DNA of 64,000 nucleotides from Hesseltinella vesiculosa (Eukaryota > Mucoromycota > Mucoromycetes > Mucorales > Cunninghamellaceae), in NCBI GenBank assembly GCA_002104935.1, contig MCGT01000045.1, forward strand, positions 104,712 to 168,711, written 5' to 3'. The notes beneath the pieces were generated by a model that had not been told where the DNA came from, ran no database searches, and saw only the letters and a list, made by a program, of their open reading frames with translations. How positions within the stretch are numbered: position 1 is the stretch's first letter; each line of letters starts with the position of its first letter. Shown one piece after another: positions 56,568 to 64,000 of the stretch. Both the position numbers and the translations under genes were made by a program.

Positions 56568-57434
56568 AGCCATCACTTACTCATTGGCCGTCAGTCCTCT
56601 CTGCTATCCTCCATATTACATACAAACTCTGATTTCCCTGTTAATTGTCAGCCTCTGCATTCAATCTCTCTTTGGGTTCTCGACTGGTAACATAATACAG
56701 GGCATATGATGATGCCGAGCTTCGTGAGGTTTATATTTCTGATTTCAAGCGGATCGTACACCTGGAGTTACTGGGTTGACATCTTAAAAAAAGGAAAGTT
56801 CTGTAACTCTTAGTGATCATGGTTAAAAATCAGAATCACCCCTGGGACAATGTCGATGATCTAGGGATAAACAATCCCCAAGACAACCAATAAATATGTT
56901 TACTATTTGCCCCGTTTGGTGCAATGTCCAATGCAAGATTTCAATTCTCAAGGTGGAAGCTTGAAATAAAAACGTGTTAAAGCTTGAAATAAAAGCCAGA
57001 GGTGGGTGGTAATTAGACGACGTCAGAGAAAGATAAGAGTTTACCAGACGTGGCAACTGTTTAAAACATACTGGTATACTACATTGGACAAGGCAATGGG
57101 AAGGAAAGAAAAAAAAAGCAAATGGCATGGTTATACGAAATTGGAGCTAAAGCCGTTTTTTGGTCTCACTCTGTCGTAACTTTGTGTTTCCCACAGGTGC
57201 ATCAAATGCCAATAGCCACGCACTCCATAGCTGACGACCTCACATGTTGCTTACAATGAATGTATGCTGAGGAAAGGTACATTTAAAAGACGGGTCATTT
57301 GGACTGCGTAGGGCGAGTGAACTCTGAAGGTAGCAGGGACATTATTTTTTTCATTTTTGCATCAAGTTTAAGCGGCCGGCGGCCATGGCCAGTCGACTTC
57401 TTATTCTCATCACCCATACATTTAAGAAGATTTT

Positions 57435-57600
57435 GTTTCTATGAAAATATCACATCGATTGAATCACAGGATGACGCGATGGATCATCTCCAATTTTTTC
57501 AGGCTGGGTAAGGGTCCCCCAGCGATCTGGCAAAAATCACCAGCTTCAACCAAAATTCGACCTCCGCTAGCCTCCTTGCTTATTTTGCTGCTTTGTCGTC
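57435..57600 (+). repeat. Dispersed repeat R, diverged copy
   Basis: ATGAAAATATCACATCGATT, then GGGTCCCCCAGC, then CGACCTCCGCTAGCC with an internal insertion of about 30 bp. Confidence 0.4.
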
Positions 57601-57739
57601 TTCTTTTTTTTAAAAAAAAAAACTTTTCCTTGCTGCGTTTTCATCCGCTGGGAGAGAAAGGGTTGGTGGGATGGAAACCATCAATACCAGTGGCTAAGTG
57701 ATAGGTTATCGGGACATGATAGATTTGGAGCTGACTGTA

Positions 57740-58420
57740 TCTTTATTATAGATGGATTGGAAGAAAAAAAGTCGCATGGTGACGTGGATGACAATGGGTT
57801 AATGTTGGCCATGCACGAAGCCATATTTACTTCATGGGCAGTTGGTCGACTGCTCCCACGTTGGGTGTGCTGGTGGAGCCGATCATTTTGCGCACTTGTA
57901 TACGATTGATGCTTGGATTCGACAGGTCAGTGAGAGCCAAAACCAGGCAACCTGTTTTTTTTCGTTGTCTTCTTGTTGCTCCGCTTTTTCTTTGTCTTGA
58001 ATTCAGCCAGCAAGAAAACATCACCGTGGACCACCATGAACTTTTACAAGGGGACTTTACACATTCTCGGCGAGGCTACTCGTTGTGCAAGTGCAGCACC
58101 CTATCACTGTTAAGTAGCCACAGTGGTGCACCATGGATTTTACGACAACAGCAGCAAGGACGAAACAACTGCAGTGACGTTGACATGGATGAGAGAGATG
58201 AGGAAGTTACGCAATATCAAATAATGATGGGTATCTACAGTTTGGAAGGTTGTCCATGCATGCACCGACGTTTCCGTGCAACTGGATGCCATTGTGGCTG
58301 GATATCACATAGATCGAGCTTCGCAAAGGTCATCCTAAAAGAAAATGCAAAGAGAAGCCTTGCAGCCAGTATCGCTGAATAAAAAAGGGCCAGCATTAAG
58401 AAAAATGTCACTCTCCTAGG
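57740..58420 (+). pseudogene. Relic X, copy 2 (unidentified gene)
   Basis: Coding-like pieces in shifting frames: GLEEKKSHGDVDDNGLMLAM, then HGQLVDCSHVGCAGGADHFA and HLYTIDAWIRQ, a plausible intron (GTCAGT...GAATTCAG), TTMNFYKGTLHILGEATR, and VHACTDVSVQLDAIVAGYHI then QREALQPVSLNKK. At least three frame changes separate them. A single 182-codon frame (57834-58382) also runs through here, but it crosses these pieces in a different frame and is probably a by-product. Function unknown. Confidence 0.5.
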
Positions 58421-58593
58421 TGCATGACGGCTGTATATGAATTTTCATTGTGATTGACCCGTTTTTGAGCGGAAGAAGAAACAGAGGCTATTAATGATTT
58501 AAGTTTTTGACGATCCATTTTTTTTTTTTCAACATTTTCATAGTTGGCTTAGAACGTGTGAAAGTGACGCTTGGGGAAAAGGACGTTTTTATT

Positions 58594-59152
58594 TTATTCT
58601 AATGTCCACCACGACGACGGCGTGGCGGTGGTGGCGGTGGTAGTAAGGGACTGATGGGGGCGGAATGGGGACGTCGTAGTTGTGATGGCACGGTTGGCCA
58701 GGTAATGACGGCCTTGGTGGTATCTTGTCCAGTGGTGGTTGACGGATGTTGACTGGACAATGGTCATATTTCCAAGGACCGCACGCAAAGGGGCCCGGCG
58801 GTGGGGGGAGTGGAAAAAGAAGAAGGCACTGGCGGGGGTGGCGAAGTGCAGGTGGCACACTCGAGCATCAGGGATTAACAACAATGTGCCGAAGACCGGC
58901 AATTCCTACTGTTGACGACGTTAAGAATTGGAACCACGAATCGACACTTGTCTCGTCATTGCCAAAGGCAGGAGAGTGAAGATTCACTTGCTGGCAAGGG
59001 TGCTGGCAGCCAATGCACTCGACAGGGTTGCCACGTTGGACGGCAGCTTGGGAGCGAGTAAACATGTCGAAAAAAAGCAAGTAGAAAGAATGAAGAAGGA
59101 GAGCTCTTCCCATCTCATGCAAGCCAGTTTTATACTTTTTCGCTTGCTTCAT
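58594..59152 (-). pseudogene. Family P member, copy 2 (frameshifted)
   Basis: The 5' part from an in-frame ATG near 59113 opens with a signal peptide (MGRALLLHSFYLLFFDMF), then VECIGCQHPCQQV and VGIAGLRHIVVNP, and stops near 58868. The 3' part continues in another frame with ARVCHLHFATPASAFFFFHS and ends near 58594. Aligning to the copy at 54.4-54.8 kb shows one extra base at about 58875 in this copy. A TATA-like AGTATAAAAC is upstream. Intact members would be secreted proteins of about 170 aa with a His-rich tail. Confidence 0.55.
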
Positions 59153-59900
59153 TGTGCCTATTTTGCTACAGGAAAGGAAGTTGACTAATTGAAAATGATA
59201 AACTTGGTGTCATTGACGAATAAACCCCTCCCCAACATTTTTTTTTTTTTTTTTGCAGTTCAGACTTACGGTTAGGGTGAATGTTATGCTGGTGCCATCT
59301 TCAGGTACTGTCTCGAGGAGCGAGAGACGCTAGACTAGCCTTGTTAAAGGGAGAGGGTGTGCTATGCCAAGAACCTCCCTCCAACTCCACTCCAATTTAA
59401 GCTGGTCACGTATGGCCACCATTCAACTATGATGGGCCACAGCTTCATAAAAATGACAATGAAGTAGAACCCCCCCTTTTTATTTTTATTAGTTTCTCAC
59501 CGAGTATTTTTAGAGTAGGCTGCTAAGGTTGAATGATGCCTAATTGGAAGAGAAAACAATGAAATGCCGTTTGGTGGTAGTTTTTTTTTTTTTTGCAATT
59601 TTTTTTGTCTTATGTTAATTCCTTTCCTCCTCAGACACTGTCACGAGGAGCAAGAGACGCTAAACTAGCATTGTTGGAGAGAGTGGCCGTGCTATGCCAA
59701 AAATCTCCTCCAATTTCACTGATATTTAAACTGGTCAGGGACGACTACCATTCAACAATGATTGTGCCGCAGCATTATTCAAATGCCATTGGAGTAGAGC
59801 ATGAGGACCCCCTTTTTTGTGTAAAATGATCAGTCTTGCAGGGACTGGCCAAAATCAATAGAGAGCCAAAAGAGAACCCCTTTTTTTATTTGTTTCTCAC
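59100..59900 (+). repeat. Array unit A, copy 4
   Basis: Same landmark order as copy 3, from GCAAGCCAGTTTTATACTTT to TTTGGTGGTAG. A second internal start of the CGAGGAGCAAGAGACGCTAA block at about 59640 indicates a partial nested duplication. Confidence 0.7.
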
Positions 59901-60334
59901 TGCTAAGACCTATTTCTTTTTTTAATGCAGAGGAAATGTAATCCCATAACACAGCTGTTCCTATGCCCAATTTGGACATGTGCGCCGCCATCACAAGTAC
60001 CAGATCCCAATCTTTGTTTAAAAAACAGACACGGTCCTGCGGTGACGGTTTTGTTACGAAAAAGAGTTGTTTTTTATTTCTTATTGATTTTGAGTATTTT
60101 ATGTAATTGTTACACAGTCCAGCGCTAATTCGCCTTGGTGTATTGCAGTCGCACCTAACAATAGATGATCCATTTGCTGCAGCTGCAGCTGGTTGTTAGT
60201 TTTCAATCGTACGATGAAAAAGGAAGCTGCCAACATCTGGAAGGAAATGTGCCAAACACAAGTTAGCTGCAATCCGATATACAAATTACACAATTACCCA
60301 ATAACAAAAGCTGATTGAATGATGGTAGAATCGC

Positions 60335-60480
60335 CAAGGACGGTACGGAAATGGCGTCAGCTGTGGGCGACCGTTAAAGGTAATGGGTGCCAGTGGAGGT
60401 GGAGAAGTGCGAGCATCTCGGTCGACAATAGCGATATGGCGGCGGCTTGGGGGCGAGTAAACATGTCAAAAAAAGCAATT
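60335..60480 (-). pseudogene. Family P remnant, copy 3
   Basis: Short stretches match the other two copies on the same strand, including the GGCGAGTAAACATGTC block that overlaps the 5' coding part, but most of the frame is gone. Confidence 0.4.
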
Positions 60481-60499
60481 TAGAAAGAATGAAAAAAAG

Positions 60500-61250
60500 A
60501 GGGCTCATCCCATTTTATGCAAGCCGGTTTTATAAACTTGGTGTCATTGACGAATAAACCCCTCTCCCCAACAACTTTTTTTTTGAAGTTTCAAACTTAC
60601 GGTAAGGATTAATGCCAATCTGCCGCCTCAGGCACTGTGTCGTGGAGCGAGAGATGCTATGTTAGCCTTGTTGAAGGGAGAGGGTATGCTATGCTAAAAA
60701 TCTCCTCCAATTCCACTCCAATTTAAGCTGGTCACGGATGATCACCATTCAACTATGATGGGCCACAGCTTTATAAAAATGACAATGAAGTAGAACCCCC
60801 TTTTTTATTAGTTTTTCACTGAGTATTTTTAGAGTAGGCTGCTAAGGTTGAATGATGCCTAATTGGAAGAGAAATCAATGAAATGCCGTTTGGGTGGTAA
60901 CTTTTTTTTTGCAATTTTTTTTGTCTAATGTTATTTCTCCTCACCTCGCACATCTAGGTCGAATAATTCTCTACTAGTATGCTCAGGGGAAGATTTTACC
61001 ACTGTAATACTGTGATTTTACCCTGTAAAATGCCGACATGTTGGAAAAAAAAAGATTATCAACCCTCCTTACTTTTTTTACTTTTATTTTTTTTTTGTTT
61101 GGCATTGTCCAAATAAGAAGATAGAGGAGCTTACCCTACTTGCCTAATTGGAACGGAAAACAATGAAACGCCGTTTGGTGGCAACTTTTTTTTTTTTTTT
61201 TTTTGATTGGCTTTGTCCTAATAAGGAGAGGAGCTATCTCTCTTTGCGTG
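60500..61250 (+). repeat. Array unit A, copy 5
   Basis: Landmarks as in copy 3. From about 60755 to 61235 it matches 55225-55700 almost base for base, at a constant offset near 5.53 kb. The first part lacks about 60 bp between the TATA-like block and AACTTGGTGTCATTGACGAA. Confidence 0.75.
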
Positions 61251-62749
61251 TTCATCTGGTAACACAGCACAAGGTGTATGATGACGTTTCTGCGGGTAAA
61301 ATATGGATGAACGCAGATGAAGTGGAGCGGCAATAACAGAGGTCAGGAACAAAGATGCCAGCATGTATATCTTTAGCTTTCCCCTGTTGTTGGAGACTGG
61401 CAAGCTGTAAGCTCAACCTGAAAATAGGAACATGTAGTTGATAAATGAGGCTGAGCTTGTTTTACTGTAACTATCAGTGTCAGGCACATGAAGAAAAAAA
61501 AGTTTCTGGCTTCTGGACAAACAGGAGGCCGTACGTGCTCGCCGCCTTTCATTTTTTTTTTTCATCACAGACCACTGGGCCTAGCGCCAAAAATCCTGGT
61601 ATCCCTTTAAATTGGTAGCAAATGTTTCGCCATTTCTTGTATTGTTACCATAAGTTTTTCATCTAAAAAGTTCTGGCCAGCAAATAGTAGCGCGCACGGT
61701 CGTTGGTACTACCTGGAAATGCTTCCCATTGGCTAAATGCGGCGGGTCATTTTTTTATATTTTTTTTTCATTATCGAACAAAAGTCTCGACTAAACCCTG
61801 ACAGCCATTAGATGATCGAAGAAGGATGATTATTTTCTTCACATATATACTTTGTTATCATCATCATGTGTGCAGTTTTCATTTCGAACGATGATCTTCA
61901 TTGCAAAAGGGAAGCCCGCGCACGGACACTTACCCCACAACGGGAGTGCTTCCCATTGGCTTATGGCGACAATTTAATTTATTTTTTTTTCTTTCATCCT
62001 CTTCTTATAGGAATATCACCCGCTCAACATATCCTGAGAGTAAATTTCGTATTAGAAGAAAATGATTTGCTTCAGTACATTTTTGTATCCTCAACTGAGC
62101 TTGCCTTCATTTTTTATTTCAGATCAGCACTGCAATGGCCATTCACGGTCCGCCCGAATGTCCGACAAAAAACAGGGTCAAACCGACCTTTTTTTTCATT
62201 TCCTTTTTTTTCCTTTTTTTTTTTCCTCCGCCTTTCACCTATTTTTTTTGTTTAATTTGTTTTCCATTTTTTCTCGTATTTGTTTTTGTATTCTTTCATC
62301 ATCTCTGATACATTTTAAAGATGAACTGCTAATGGTAAAGCATGAATGCCTAATGGTAAAGATGAATGCTAACTATAATGCTGAATAATATTAACAAAAT
62401 CATGATATAACAGTTCATTTGGAAAACTTACTTCAAACGCACTAAATAACAAGCAAAAAGAAGTCACAGAATCATCTCTTACATCAAAAAGGTCGTTATT
62501 CGCATACAATTTTTTTGGTTGTATGTATATGCCATGGAATAGGTCCGCTACTTCTGTCATAGGCCATTTCCGCCTTCAAACCACTTACCTGGTCTTCAAA
62601 GCCTCCAAGGACAAGTACTTGGAAGCCAAACCCAAAAAAAAGAAGGTTCCCCACAAAAACTGGCGGTATTTTAAACAATCGATCACGATCAAAGGATCCA
62701 AGTTACACCCGAAAAAGGTACATTTTATCACCCGCTCTCTATTGATTGG
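61251..62749. other. Gene-poor region
   Basis: Contains a diverged direct repeat (GCGCACGG ... GCTTCCCATTGGCT) at about 61692-61740 and 61917-61967, and a coding-like stretch at 62545-62709 (VIGHFRLQTTYLVFKASKDK, then KKKKVPHKNWRYFKQS) ending at a possible GTACAT donor. The latter may be an isolated exon or relic. Confidence 0.4.
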
Positions 62750-62789
62750 CTGACACATACCAAGCTTCACTTTTGCTTTTTTAATACCC

Positions 62790-64000
62790 ACTGTCTGTTG
62801 GCCTGTGTTCTTTACAAGCTTAAGTTACTCTGTCAATTATGGTGATGGGCTTCCCTTCCAAGGTCAAGTATCTGCAACTCGGCAAGAAAAGCCTCGCTTT
62901 AGAACTCCCTGATCGATTTCCTATTGGCCAATTTTTTAGCGCTGAACTCTGGGTCTGCTCTCATTCCTAGTTCTTTTGAGGCAATGTTTGACTTAATTGG
63001 TCTTAACCCGGATCATCATTTATGGGTAACATCACCTCAGGCCATATGTTCAACCACCTAAACGCCTGACCTTGTTTATTACTGGCCAATTCATAGCGGT
63101 GATGTTTTTGGTGGTAAAGCCTTGTCTCTTACGGCTTTTGGTTCCAACAGCACAAAGTTGGACTTCAGTATCACTTGCATTGGTGATGGGCGGGCGGTGG
63201 GCATTCCTTCCAACCTCAAGTTTCTGTAAGTTTCCCTCAAAAAAAAAAAGAAAAGCTCGATTTTAGCGCCTGACCTTGTTTATTACTGGCTAATTCATAG
63301 CGGTGATCTTCTCGGTGCAAAGCCTTGTCTCTTATGGCTTTTGGTTCCAACAGCACAAAGTTGGACTTCAGTATCACTTGCATTGGTGATGGGCGGGCGG
63401 TGGGCATTCCTGGCAAACTTCAAGTCTTTGGTGAGTAACCTACCGAAAAAACCTGCTTTTTTTTAATGTCATTTCTATTTTAAGGTGATCCCATTTTGTT
63501 GGTCATGGCCCAGGTTTGACTTAAAGTTTGGCGTCTTGTTGAGAGATCTGTCAAGAAGCTCAGATGCGTTCAGGAGCTCGATATTGAAGGACAGCTTGAG
63601 CTGCAATACGCTCCATGTCTATTGATCACGGTTCTCGTCATTTATCATGTATGAGTTGAATCCTTGTCTCGAGTGCAGTACTTGAACGTTCATGGCAACA
63701 TGCCTGTCGGGTGTGTACACGGTTCTTGATAGTCTTGATGACGACAGTCCCAAGCCGTCTCTGCTCTGTTGTGGTAGGTATACACCAATGATCCACCTCA
63801 TCGTTGGCGCAAAGAGTCAATCCTCTCCCTTGTCCGGCTTTTGGGTTCGGTGTCTTCAATTCTCTGTGAGTAGCCCACCAAAAAAAAAAAAAAAAAAAAG
63901 CCTGGTGTTTAACCCCCCCCCCTTCTCGTTTATCATTGGCCAATTTTTAGCGGTGATCGTCTTGCTTGCAAAGCCTTGTCTCTTATGGCTTTTGGTTCCA
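62790..64000 (+). repeat. Tandem array of ~200-bp exon-like units
   Basis: Units at about 63065-63268 and 63269-63440 are nearly identical. A partial unit runs from 63925 off the end of the window, and a diverged one lies at about 62795-62885. Each contains ATTGGC(C/T)AATT..TAG then CGGTGAT, resembling a 3' splice site, and an open stretch GKALSLTAFGSNSTKLDFSI followed by TCIGDGRAVGIP. The second unit is one base shorter, which breaks its frame. Confidence 0.6.

Larger units (their letters stand above)
55720..57739. other. Gene-poor region
   Basis: Contains an inverted copy of repeat R (55820-55990), a decayed forward copy near 57440-57590 and T tracts (22 nt at 56538-56559). No supported gene. 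Confidence 0.45.

Noticed and set aside
57834..58382. 182-codon plus-strand frame as an intact gene
   Set aside because: Comparison with the sequence at 51.3-51.76 kb shows that the similar peptides lie in other frames, so this long frame is probably accidental within a relic.
1..64000. CRISPR arrays, bacterial operons, riboswitches, rRNA
   Set aside because: No regularly spaced palindromic repeats, Shine-Dalgarno-led gene strings or rRNA sequences are visible. The gene structure is clearly eukaryotic.

Overview
The window looks like nuclear DNA of a filamentous fungus, most likely an early-diverging Mucoromycota-type (mucoralean) fungus. This is an inference from several features: intron-dense genes with very short introns (about 45-110 nt), long T or A homopolymers inside introns, a PDR-type ABCG transporter, GH125, MND1, Nma111 and TCF25/Rqc1 homologues, and decayed transposons. 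I see no bacterial operons, rRNA or CRISPR. I rebuilt gene models by joining open frames across splice sites until reading phase closed, so exon borders are my own deductions.

Layout. 1-4.05 kb is mobile DNA: a broken DDE transposase, a truncated LINE endonuclease ORF, an 11-bp tandem repeat, and a 2.04-kb element with ~140-bp terminal inverted repeats. That element encodes a protein with two C2H2 fingers and a PD-(D/E)XK nuclease-like signature. 4.7-20.7 kb is gene-rich: PIG-F/Gpi11, a small secreted cysteine-rich protein, an alpha/beta hydrolase, a frameshifted relic, a CYSTM-like protein, a C2H2 transcription factor, the protease Nma111, a type I membrane protein, TCF25/Rqc1 and an unknown 396-aa protein. 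20.7-25.1 kb is gene-poor, with one tRNA-Val and several copies of a dispersed repeat. 25.1-51.1 kb is gene-rich again: dienelactone hydrolase, ribosomal protein eS1, p23 co-chaperone, RasGEF, 2H phosphodiesterase, NmrA-like protein, a tiny ORF, SGT2, a membrane-anchored acyl-CoA-binding protein, GH125 mannosidase, MND1, a full PDR transporter, a four-TM protein and a Nudix hydrolase. 51.1-64 kb is repeat-rich and gene-poor: at least five degenerate copies of a ~0.8-1 kb unit, some carrying decayed members of an unknown secreted-protein-like family, two relics of another gene, and a tandem array of exon-like ~200-bp units at the right end.

The genes are mostly unrelated housekeeping functions. 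Themes that recur are protein quality control (Nma111, TCF25/Rqc1, p23, SGT2) and the secretory or surface pathway (PIG-F, GH125, secreted and membrane proteins). An unusual share of introns, eight of roughly 85, can only be joined in frame with GC-AG boundaries. The strongest candidate for something undescribed is the inverted-repeat element at 2.0-4.04 kb.
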